5,623 nt of DNA from Gemmatimonadota bacterium (GTDB lineage Bacteria > Gemmatimonadota > Gemmatimonadetes > Gemmatimonadales > GWC2-71-9): assembly GCA_003220955.1 (NCBI GenBank), contig QHTW01000106.1:1-5623 (forward strand), given 5' to 3'. Below are positions 1-5,198 of the stretch, piece by piece. The notes under the pieces were generated by a model that was not told the DNA's origin, did not search any database, and was given only the letters and a program-made list of their open reading frames with translations. The stretch's first letter is position 1. Each line of letters begins with the position of its first letter. A program made the position numbers and the translations under genes.

Positions 1-2
1 AT

Positions 3-287
3 GAGGCGATGAAAGAGATCGAGCTCGATCTCGAGGAAGGCGCGGACATCGTGATGGTGAAGCCGGCCGGTCCGTGTCTCGATCTCATCCGGCGGGCCAA
101 AGAGCGCTTCGGCTCGCCGCTGGGCGCGTATCAGGTGAGCGGCGAGTACGCGATGATCAAGGCTGCCGCCGAGCGAGGCATGCTCGACGAGTCCCGGGCG
201 ATGTGGGAGTCCGTTACTGCGATCCGAAGGGCCGGCGCGGATATCATCCTGACGTACTTCGCGCCGACGATCGCCGAACAATTGTAG
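3..287 (+). CDS. hemB: Porphobilinogen synthase (delta-aminolevulinic acid dehydratase), C-terminal part
   Basis: HemB condenses two molecules of 5-aminolevulinate to porphobilinogen, the first common step of tetrapyrrole (haem, cobalamin, chlorophyll) synthesis, in the cytoplasm. Only the last 94 codons are here; the reading frame is open to the left edge, so the 5' part (roughly 230 residues in a typical 325-residue HemB) lies outside. The motif DIVMVKPAG carries the Schiff-base lysine (codon 60-62, equivalent to E. coli Lys246). It is followed by the hallmark GAYQVSGEYAMIKAAAERG and by the C-terminal block RRAGADIILTYFAPTIAEQL, so the catalytic C-terminus is intact. The ATG at 9 is an internal methionine, not the start. 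The TAG stop (285-287) sits inside a 30-bp palindrome. The gene converges with the aquaporin gene, which ends 38 bases away, so the two are not co-transcribed. Identity is very secure. Confidence 0.96.
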   Translation, partial: EAMKEIELDLEEGADIVMVKPAGPCLDLIRRAKERFGSPLGAYQVSGEYAMIKAAAERGMLDESRAMWESVTAIRRAGADIILTYFAPTIAEQL

Positions 288-312
288 GGGCGCAGCATGC
301 TGCGCCCCTACA
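283..312. repeat. Perfect 30-bp palindrome spanning the hemB stop codon
   Basis: Each 15-base arm reads TGTAGGGGCGCAGCA on its own strand, with no mismatch and no spacer. The centre is GCATGC. It fills most of the gap between the convergent hemB and aquaporin genes and includes the last two bases of the final hemB codon and its TAG stop. As RNA it could form a very stable GC-rich hairpin from either strand, so it may act as a bidirectional transcription stop or an mRNA 3'-end stabiliser. No U-run follows it on either strand, so it is not a textbook intrinsic terminator. Perfect palindromes of this style next to stop codons are also typical of dispersed REP-like elements. Only one copy is in the window, so dispersal cannot be judged here. 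Confidence 0.9.
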
Positions 313-325
313 TCATCACCTCAAG

Positions 326-982
326 TCAGTAGCGCCCGGCGGCAGCAGCAGATACCGCCACAATCGCGGCGCCCAGGAGCGGTCCAATCCAGTAGACGGC
401 CTGGGCGTGCCAGTCCCAGGAAACCAGGGCCGGACCAAAGGCGCGAGCCGGATTCAGCGCCGCGCCGGTGAGCACGCCGCCACCCAGGACGCACACGACC
501 ACGACCAGACCGATCGCGAATCCCGCGACGCGCTCCCGTTGCGCTGAGACCGCTGTCCCGTAGACGACGCTCACGAGGAAGAAGGTGAACAGCGCCTCGA
601 GCCCCACCGCGGCCCAAAAGCCGATGGCAGCCGAAACCTGCGGAGTGCCGAGGGACATCATGCGCGCCGCCGATGCGGGGAACAGCAGCTTGATGAACAG
701 CGCGCCGACGATTGCGCCGAGCAGCTGCGCGACCACGTAGCGGCCCAATGTGAACGCATCGATCTGTTTGCCGAGCCACAGTGCGAAGCTCACCGCCGGA
801 TTGATATGCCCGCCGGAGATCGGCATCATGATCGTGACGACGAGAGCGAGTCCGATACCATTCGCCAGCGCGACGCCCAACGCGCCGGCGGCGTTCGCGA
901 CGGCGCTGCCTGCGCCCACGAGCACGAAGAGGGCGGTGCCGACGAATTCCGCTGCAGGAGCCCGGAGAGTCCGGTAATTCAC
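326..982 (-). CDS. MIP-family aquaporin / small neutral solute channel
   Basis: A 218-residue integral membrane channel of the major intrinsic protein family, close to the usual 220-230 residues of bacterial aquaporins. Both signature half-helices are present: SGGHINPAV (first Asn61) and ALNPARAFGP (second Asn177, with the conserved pore Arg180). Six hydrophobic helices surround them. By alignment with E. coli AqpZ, the four selectivity-filter positions read Asn41, Val165, Ala174 and Arg180, instead of Phe, His, Thr and Arg in AqpZ. This points to a wider pore than a strict water channel; solutes such as urea, ammonia, hydrogen peroxide or glycerol are possible (inference). The start is GTG at 982-980, preceded by GAGGT five bases upstream; no other start codon fits. 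It lies 30 bases downstream of the ketosynthase on the same strand and is probably the last gene of that operon. I give no symbol because its selectivity differs from AqpZ. Confidence 0.95.
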   Translation of the reverse strand: MNYRTLRAPAAEFVGTALFVLVGAGSAVANAAGALGVALANGIGLALVVTIMMPISGGHINPAVSFALWLGKQIDAFTLGRYVVAQLLGAIVGALFIKLLFPASAARMMSLGTPQVSAAIGFWAAVGLEALFTFFLVSVVYGTAVSAQRERVAGFAIGLVVVVCVLGGGVLTGAALNPARAFGPALVSWDWHAQAVYWIGPLLGAAIVAVSAAAAGRY

Positions 983-987
983 GAGTG

Positions 988-992
988 ACCTC
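988..992 (-). promoter_or_regulatory. Ribosome binding site of the aquaporin gene
   Basis: GAGGT on the minus strand, five bases before the GTG start at 982. It supports the GTG start and shows that this last gene can be initiated independently, unlike the overlapping genes upstream. Confidence 0.6.
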
Positions 993-1001
993 GGGTTGAA
1001 A

Positions 1002-1021
1002 GCCCGGCCAATCTACCGGGC
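1002..1021 (-). other. Small hairpin at the end of the ketosynthase gene
   Basis: Six-base arms GCCCGG (1002-1007) and CCGGGC (1016-1021) flank an 8-base loop that contains the ketosynthase TAG stop (1015-1013). Only three T residues follow on the minus strand, so it is at most a weak terminator or attenuator before the aquaporin gene. A competing pairing (CGGG 992-995 with CCCG 1003-1006) is also possible. No promoter-like sequence is visible in the 30-base gap, so read-through into the aquaporin gene is the simpler view. Confidence 0.25.
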
Positions 1022-2263
1022 GCCACCGTCAGGCCGCAACACCAACGCCGCGTTGATTCCGCCGAATCCAAACGAGTTGGAGATGACGGCGGCCGGGAAG
1101 GCAGCCCTGCCGCCCGGTAGGCAGTCGAGATCGCACTGCGGATCGGGATGTTCCAGGTTGATCGTCGGGGGCAGCCAGCCTCGCGCCAAGGCGAGCGCGC
1201 AGATCGCCGCCTCGATCGCGCCACTCGCCCCCAGCGCGTGGCCGTAATAGCCCTTGGTCCCGCTGACCGCCAACCGGTAGGCGTGATCCCCGAACACCTG
1301 TTTGATGGCCGACGTCTCGGTCGGGTCGTTGAGCGTCGTGGACGAGCCGTGCGCGTTGATGTAGCCGACGTCGGCGGGCGACACGTCGCCGTCGGCGAGC
1401 GCCAGCTGCATCGCCCGTGCCGCCTGCCGTCCGTCCGGGCGCGGCGCAGTCATATGATAGGCGTCGTTCGTGTACGCGTGGCCGACGACTTCGGCGTAGA
1501 TCTTCGCTCCCCGCGCGAGCGCTCGGCTCCGCTCCTCGAGCACCAGCACGGCCGCTCCCTCGCCCATCACAAAGCCGTCGCGCCCCGCATCGAACGGGCG
1601 AGACGCGCGCGCGGGATCGTCGTTGCGGGTGCTCATCGCGCGGATGATGCTGAATGCCGCGAACGTCAGGGGAGCGAGCGGGGCCTCGGCGCCGCCCGCG
1701 AGCATCACGTCGGCGCGGCCATCCCGCACCACGTGAAAAGCCTCGCCGATGGCGATCGTGCCTGACGCGCAGCTCATCGCGTTCGTGGCGTTCGGCCCCG
1801 TGAATCCGAACTCGATCGCGATGTTGCAGCTCGCGGCGCCGCAGAACACCGCCAGCGCGAGCGACGGATCCAAGCCGCGCGGTCCCTCGGCGAGATAGCG
1901 GGGCACCTGGGATTCCGCGAACGACACGCCGCCGAGCGCCGAGCCCATCATCGTGCCCACGCGGTCACCGTCTTCCTGCCGCGGGGAAATCTGCGCGTCG
2001 GCCAGCGCCAGACCGGCGCTGGTCACCGCCAGCTGCGAGAAGCGATCGAGCCGCTTGGCCCGCTTGGCGTCCAGGTGATCCTGCGGCCGGAAATCGGGGA
2101 TCTCGGCGGCCATGTGACTGCGGAACGGCGTGGGATCGAACCGCGTGAGAGTCCGCACCGCGGAGGTGCGGGCCTCGAGGCCGCTCCATAAACCGTCAGC
2201 TGCCGTCCCGATAGGCGTGACGGCGCCGACCCCGGTGATGACGACCCGACGGAAATTCTTCAT
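1013..2263 (-). CDS. fabF: Beta-ketoacyl-ACP synthase II (FabF-type ketosynthase)
   Basis: A 416-residue condensing enzyme that joins malonyl-ACP to an acyl chain in fatty-acid or type II polyketide assembly, in the cytoplasm. The thiolase-fold Cys-His-His triad is complete: Cys165 in AMSCASGT, His305 in NAHGSSTTLND and His342 in GTKGYYGHALGAS, with Lys337 in the same loop. These sit two residues after the E. coli FabF positions (163, 303, 340). Also conserved are RNDDPARASRPFDAGRDGF (213-231) and the C-terminal gate SFGFGGINA with Phe400. Some usual residues differ: HGTSTPLND reads HGSSTTLND, TKSMTGH reads TKGYYGH, and GFGGTN reads GFGGIN. The ATG overlaps the upstream stop (ATGA), and AAGGAG lies four bases before it. 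It has no acpP, fabD or fabG neighbour; it shares an operon with a cyclase-like protein and flavin enzymes, so it may be a specialised paralogue rather than the housekeeping FabF. The enzyme class is certain, the pathway is not. Confidence 0.94.
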   Translation of the reverse strand: MKNFRRVVITGVGAVTPIGTAADGLWSGLEARTSAVRTLTRFDPTPFRSHMAAEIPDFRPQDHLDAKRAKRLDRFSQLAVTSAGLALADAQISPRQEDGDRVGTMMGSALGGVSFAESQVPRYLAEGPRGLDPSLALAVFCGAASCNIAIEFGFTGPNATNAMSCASGTIAIGEAFHVVRDGRADVMLAGGAEAPLAPLTFAAFSIIRAMSTRNDDPARASRPFDAGRDGFVMGEGAAVLVLEERSRALARGAKIYAEVVGHAYTNDAYHMTAPRPDGRQAARAMQLALADGDVSPADVGYINAHGSSTTLNDPTETSAIKQVFGDHAYRLAVSGTKGYYGHALGASGAIEAAICALALARGWLPPTINLEHPDPQCDLDCLPGGRAAFPAAVISNSFGFGGINAALVLRPDGGAR

Positions 2264-2724
2264 GAGGCTCCTTCCGCGGCTCGTTTGAGCCCTAAGAGTG
2301 TGCGTGACGCGATTCCGTGGATGAAGATCGGGCCGATCACGAGATTCGCGGCTAGTCGCCCGATGAGCGGCCAGGTCGGTCCCCGCCAGGTGTGGACGAT
2401 CTCGACCTCCACGCCTCCTTCGGAACCGTCACCATCCTCCGCCAACCTCCATACAACTTGCATTCCTCGCGTGATACCCCGCACGTGCCGATACCGAATT
2501 TCTCCGGCCGGACGGTCCACCGTCATTTCGGAAACCCACCAGGTGGGATACTTGATGAGACCACCGCCGAACGGCCGCCAGGCCGCCATTTCGACAAGAC
2601 CATCGTCCAGCATGCGAACCCAGCGGTAGTGGGGAAGGATGGAGGGCCAGCGGACGACGGTGCTCGCGGCGGCGAACACCCGGGAGAACGGTGCGTGGAC
2701 GCGAATGCGATCGACGGTACGCAT
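2260..2724 (-). CDS. SRPBCC / START-like protein (polyketide cyclase/aromatase type)
   Basis: A 154-residue single-domain protein with the helix-grip pattern of the SRPBCC superfamily, whose members bind hydrophobic ligands in a deep cavity (polyketide cyclases/aromatases, coenzyme Q-binding proteins, lipid-transfer proteins). Visible marks are the N-terminal VDRIRVHAPFSRVFAAA, then VVRWPSILPHYRWVRML (23-39, the usual 'WP..P' turn). Central strands follow (VSEMTVDRPAGEIRYRHVRG), and a long C-terminal helix starts near residue 116 (IGRLAANLVIGPIFIHGIASRTLLGLK in several pieces), which would close the cavity. No catalytic residues can be assigned by eye. The start is ATG at 2724, sharing one base with the flavin-reductase stop (TGATG); its stop overlaps the ketosynthase start (ATGA). 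Sitting directly before a ketosynthase, it could cyclise, aromatise or carry an acyl or polyketide intermediate. That role is inferred from context; the fold assignment is reasonably firm. Confidence 0.8.
   Translation of the reverse strand: MRTVDRIRVHAPFSRVFAAASTVVRWPSILPHYRWVRMLDDGLVEMAAWRPFGGGLIKYPTWWVSEMTVDRPAGEIRYRHVRGITRGMQVVWRLAEDGDGSEGGVEVEIVHTWRGPTWPLIGRLAANLVIGPIFIHGIASRTLLGLKRAAEGAS
2268..2273 (-). promoter_or_regulatory. Strong ribosome binding site of the ketosynthase
   Basis: AAGGAG on the minus strand, four bases before the ATG at 2263, embedded in the last codons of the SRPBCC gene. It is one of the two best Shine-Dalgarno sites close to a start in the operon, which suggests the ketosynthase is translated efficiently as well as coupled. 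Confidence 0.7.
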
Positions 2725-3209
2725 CAGCGGCTGAGGCCGGCGTAGCCTCCTCTATAGTAGAGAAGCGGCCGCCGGTCGGTGGTGTCCCCGCCGACGACGA
2801 GGCCGATGAAGATCGTGTGGTCGCCGCCGGGGACGGACGTTTGCTTCTCGCACTCGATATGCGCCACGACGCCGTCCAGCACGGCGATCCCGTGCTGGTT
2901 CTCGCGGTAGCTGACGCCCCGAAATCGGTCCGGCTCCGACGCCGCAAACCGCCGGGACAGGGCCTCCTGCTCGGACGACAGAATGTTGAAGACGAAGTGC
3001 GTTCCCTTCTCCATCGCGGCATGCATTTCGTGGCGGTGCTCGACAGAAACCAGCACGAGCGGAGGCTGGAGCGAAACGGACGCGAGCGAATTCGCGGTCA
3101 TACCGATCGGCTCGCCGTTCGCTGCTCGACTCGTCACTACCGTGACGCCGGTCGCGAACCGGCCGAGGAGCTGACGAAACTGCGGCGGCTCGACGCCGCG
3201 AGGTTTCAC
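2724..3209 (-). CDS. Flavin reductase-like, FMN-binding split-barrel protein
   Basis: A 161-residue member of the flavin reductase domain family (HpaC/ActVB type), which uses NAD(P)H to reduce free FMN or FAD and passes it to a partner monooxygenase. Motifs in order: FRQLLGRFATGVTVVTS (11-27), the flavin-phosphate segment GMTANSLASVSLQPPLVLVS (36-55), FVFNILSSEQEALSRRFA (72-89), GDHTIFIGLVVGG (129-141, with the GDH motif linked to nicotinamide binding) and the closing RPLLYYRGGYAGL. Length is normal for the family. The start is GTG at 3209-3207, overlapping the upstream stop as GTGA; an ATG further upstream in the same frame (3383) only adds a low-complexity Arg/Ala stretch read from the upstream gene and is rejected. 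The likely partner is the FAD oxidoreductase immediately upstream, or an oxygenase elsewhere. Family is secure, the electron acceptor is unknown. Confidence 0.92.
   Translation of the reverse strand: MKPRGVEPPQFRQLLGRFATGVTVVTSRAANGEPIGMTANSLASVSLQPPLVLVSVEHRHEMHAAMEKGTHFVFNILSSEQEALSRRFAASEPDRFRGVSYRENQHGIAVLDGVVAHIECEKQTSVPGGDHTIFIGLVVGGDTTDRRPLLYYRGGYAGLSR
2746..2751 (-). promoter_or_regulatory. Perfect AGGAGG, 21 bases before the SRPBCC start
   Basis: AGGAGG occurs on the minus strand inside the last codons of the flavin reductase (Tyr-Arg-Gly-Gly, using the low-GC codons TAT and AGA). The distance of 21 bases to the ATG at 2724 is too long for ordinary initiation, and no start codon lies at the normal distance. 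It could hold a terminating ribosome near the TGATG junction and help re-initiation, or it may be chance. Confidence 0.3.
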
Positions 3210-4384
3210 AGGACCAGCCCCGCGAGCACCGCCGGCGCGAGCGCGGCGCGGGCCGGAATGCAGTTGCCCGTGGCCCGGACGAGCAGGTCGGCGAGCTCCG
3301 GCCGCCGGATCAATCGCTCGACGACGCGCTCGATCAGCGCCGGCCAACCCACGGCGACACCGATGATCCGTTCGAGCAGCCACTTGCCCGTGAACTCCCG
3401 CCGCCGGGCGCGCGCGTATTGCCCCAGGCTGGCGCCCGTCGCCAGCGAGTCCAGAATCGCGACGGCCGCGAGCTCCGCACCGCGCAGCGCGCTGTAGATC
3501 CCCTGGCCCGTGAACGGATCGAAGAAGTCTGCGGCATCGCCGACGAGTAGCGCGCCGTCGCCTGCCGGCTGTCGCGACCAGCGCGCAAACGGTCCCGTGG
3601 CAAGCACGCGCCGCACGATGCGCCTCGGGTCGAAGCGCCCGGTGACGCCCGGAAAGCGATTCAGCTCGTCGAAGAACCCCTCGCCGCGATGTGCCTGGTC
3701 GAGGGGGAGTACGAGCGCGACCGTCGTGACGCCCGAGCCGATCGGCCCGAGCCCGACATACCCCGGCCGTCCCACGTGCATTTCGCCGAGGTCGTTGACG
3801 TCGTGCGCATCGGCGACATGTGCAGTGAACGCGACTCGGTACGGCGCTGTCCGAAAAACCTTACCCATGCGACGCGCGACAATCGAGCGTAACCCGTCGG
3901 CGCCCACAACCACTCGTGTGCGCACCGCATCACGCATCCCGCTTCTCGCATCCCGCACCACGACGCCGCCAACGGCGCCGTGCTGGCAGATGAGCTCTTC
4001 GACCCTCACTCCTTCGCGCACCTCTGCTCCCGCGGCTTCCGCGGCATTTCGCAGGATCGTGTCGAACGTCGACCGGGGCAGCGCAAAGCTGAACGTCTCG
4101 AACCGACCGACGACACCCGCGCCGCTCGGGGCGACCACTTTCATTCCCCGCAGGCGCGCCGGCGCCGCGCCGATCACGGCCTCGAGGACACCGTTGCCGA
4201 GGCGCTCGAGCACCCGGGTCGATTCAGGGCTGAGATACTCGGAGCAGGGCTTGTCGCGGGGAAAGCGGGCGCGGTCGAGGAGCAGGACACGCGCTCCCGC
4301 GCGCGCAAGCAGCAGCGCGGTTGCGGATCCCGCCGGGCCGGCGCCGGCAACGACCACATCCCAATGCGGCGAGCCGGTGCTCAC
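3206..4384 (-). CDS. Geranylgeranyl reductase family FAD-dependent oxidoreductase
   Basis: A 392-residue flavoprotein of the p-hydroxybenzoate-hydroxylase fold, in the branch annotated as geranylgeranyl reductases and related lipid oxidoreductases. The FAD dinucleotide site is VVVAGAGPAGSATALLLARAG (start in two parts, 10-30), with the acidic strand end VLLLDR (33-38). The signature KPCSEYLSP (45-53) follows; its Cys47 matches the conserved cysteine of this family. Then come the DG motif VVGADGLRSIVARR (159-172) and the GD motif LLVGDAADFFDPFTGQGI (279-296). The YxWxFP motif of archaeal geranylgeranyl reductases is not kept: the equivalent region reads GYVGLGPIGSG (208-218), so the substrate may not be geranylgeranyl. 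The C-terminus is hydrophobic, perhaps for membrane contact. The start is GTG at 4384-4382, overlapping the DUF92 stop as GTGA; the open frame continues 200 codons upstream but that part is DUF92 read out of frame. It could reduce an isoprenoid or hydroxylate an acyl product. Confidence 0.9.
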   Translation of the reverse strand: MSTGSPHWDVVVAGAGPAGSATALLLARAGARVLLLDRARFPRDKPCSEYLSPESTRVLERLGNGVLEAVIGAAPARLRGMKVVAPSGAGVVGRFETFSFALPRSTFDTILRNAAEAAGAEVREGVRVEELICQHGAVGGVVVRDARSGMRDAVRTRVVVGADGLRSIVARRMGKVFRTAPYRVAFTAHVADAHDVNDLGEMHVGRPGYVGLGPIGSGVTTVALVLPLDQAHRGEGFFDELNRFPGVTGRFDPRRIVRRVLATGPFARWSRQPAGDGALLVGDAADFFDPFTGQGIYSALRGAELAAVAILDSLATGASLGQYARARRREFTGKWLLERIIGVAVGWPALIERVVERLIRRPELADLLVRATGNCIPARAALAPAVLAGLVL

Positions 4385-4977
4385 GCGATGAGTCCCGCGC
4401 ATGCGGCTCCAGTCAGGGTAGCCGCCAGGTTCACGGCGTCGTTGTCCAGCCACCGGACCTTTCCTTGGACCGTTGCACCGAGCAGAGAGTCCACCAGCGT
4501 GCCCGCGGTTCCCGCTGCTGCGATCACCAGCGCGCCTCGCTCTCCGAAGACGTACGACAGGCCGGCAATGAATCCCGCCCCCACGATTCCACCAGCGGTA
4601 CCGAGCAGCGTCATGCCCCCGTCCGTGCCGGCCGGGACGCGCATCCCATTCGTGATGAGCCGAGGCGCGATGGGTGAATGCCGGCCGATCTCCGTGGCCC
4701 AGGTGTCGGCAGTGGCGGCAGCCAGGGCACCGGCGAAAACGATCCAGCTGCCCGCGAGCGCTGCAATCGCGGCGACGCCGCCGTTCGCCACCACCTGGCG
4801 CGCATTTCGCCGCCCTCCGCCGCCGCTTTTCTCGCCGCCCTTCGCCGCCGTCGTTAGCAGGCTCGACGAAATGAAAAAGGCGAGGAGCAGCACGAATCCC
4901 CGCCAGCCGAGTCCCCAGATTGTCGCCAGGCCGACCGCGAGCGCCGCCGTGGCGCCCCGTCCGGTCAGCCATCTCAC
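4381..4977 (-). CDS. DUF92 / TIGR00297 family membrane protein (VTE6-like)
   Basis: A 198-residue polytopic membrane protein with about five or six hydrophobic segments. The family signatures are present in order: LLLAFFISSSLL (30-41), GRRNARQVVANGG (55-67), ATADTWATEIGRHS (88-101), RVPAGTDGGMTLLGT (113-127), DSLLGATVQGK (163-173) and WLDNDAVN (176-183). The best-studied relative is plant and cyanobacterial VTE6, which phosphorylates phytyl-phosphate to phytyl-diphosphate; most bacterial members have no known substrate. The start is GTG at 4977-4975, overlapping the anti-sigma stop as GTGA, with GGGAG eleven bases upstream. An ATG at 5094 in the same frame would add a 39-residue Arg/Ala-rich stretch that overlaps the anti-sigma gene and looks like out-of-frame coding. 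With the short start the protein is somewhat shorter than many homologues. Its neighbour is a lipid/isoprenoid-type reductase, which suggests a prenyl alcohol or phosphate substrate (inference). Confidence 0.88.
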   Translation of the reverse strand: MRWLTGRGATAALAVGLATIWGLGWRGFVLLLAFFISSSLLTTAAKGGEKSGGGGRRNARQVVANGGVAAIAALAGSWIVFAGALAAATADTWATEIGRHSPIAPRLITNGMRVPAGTDGGMTLLGTAGGIVGAGFIAGLSYVFGERGALVIAAAGTAGTLVDSLLGATVQGKVRWLDNDAVNLAATLTGAACAGLIA

Positions 4978-5198
4978 TCGCCAAATAGCTCCCGCAGGAC
5001 GCGCTTCTTGAGCTCCGCCGGCGCGCCCTGCGCGCGGCATCGCGCCCGCAGGAACTTCAGGAACAGCTCCTCGAAGTCGTACTGCTCTCCGCACGGCGGG
5101 CAGTCCTCGAGATGCTCGCGAATTTCCCGCTCGAGCTCCGGCGTCAGCTCGCGGTCCAGAAATTCATACAGGTGCTCGACGCATTCGCGACAATTCAT
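4974..5198 (-). CDS. Zinc-binding anti-sigma factor (ZAS family, RsrA-like)
   Basis: A 74-residue cytoplasmic anti-sigma factor that would hold the sigma factor encoded just upstream. The HxxxCxxC motif is His29-x3-Cys33-x2-Cys36 (REHLEDCPPC). The N-terminal segment CVEHLYEFLDREL closely resembles Streptomyces RsrA. Counting back from the shared HLYEFLD, Cys3 matches RsrA Cys11, His29/Cys33/Cys36 match His37/Cys41/Cys44, and Cys54 matches Cys62; Cys6 is extra. RsrA releases SigR when its zinc-site cysteines form a disulfide, so a thiol-redox switch is likely here. There is no transmembrane segment. The ATG at 5198 overlaps the sigma stop (ATGA), with AAAGGA eight bases upstream, and its stop overlaps the DUF92 start, so it is coupled on both sides. 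Family assignment is strong; redox sensing is inferred from the conserved cysteines. Confidence 0.92.
   Translation of the reverse strand: MNCRECVEHLYEFLDRELTPELEREIREHLEDCPPCGEQYDFEELFLKFLRARCRAQGAPAELKKRVLRELFGE

Noticed and set aside
283..312. Classical Rho-independent terminator after hemB
   Set aside because: The hairpin is strong, but neither side has the required run of U residues, so it is listed as a palindromic repeat with possible terminator function.
1148..1765. Plus-strand open frame of 205 codons opposite the ketosynthase
   Set aside because: Arg-rich shadow; the ketosynthase on the other strand has all its catalytic motifs in frame.
2752..2762. Short AT-rich stretch CTATAGTAG as a possible -10 promoter element
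   Set aside because: It lies inside the conserved C-terminal coding sequence of the flavin reductase, and no matching -35 element was seen at the right distance on either strand.
3210..3383. A 58-codon N-terminal extension of the flavin reductase
   Set aside because: Low-complexity Arg/Ala sequence read from the 3' end of the oxidoreductase gene in another frame. The conserved domain begins shortly after the GTG at 3209.
2691..3497. Plus-strand open frame of 268 codons opposite the flavin reductase
   Set aside because: Antisense shadow of well-supported minus-strand genes, with no domain or ribosome binding site seen.
4385..4984. A 200-codon N-terminal extension of the FAD oxidoreductase (open frame 3206-4984)
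   Set aside because: It covers the whole DUF92 gene in another frame, is Arg/Gly-rich and has no domain. The FAD-binding site begins right after the GTG at 4384, which forms a GTGA overlap like the other junctions.
3980..5011. Plus-strand open frame of 343 codons opposite DUF92 and the oxidoreductase
   Set aside because: It has no recognisable motif and is rich in Pro, Ala, Arg and Ser, as expected for the antisense of GC-rich genes. The opposite strand holds two genes with clear family signatures.
4978..5094. A 39-codon extension of DUF92 to the ATG at 5094
   Set aside because: It overlaps over half of the anti-sigma gene and has the composition of out-of-frame coding. GTG at 4977 fits the overlap pattern and leaves the family core intact.
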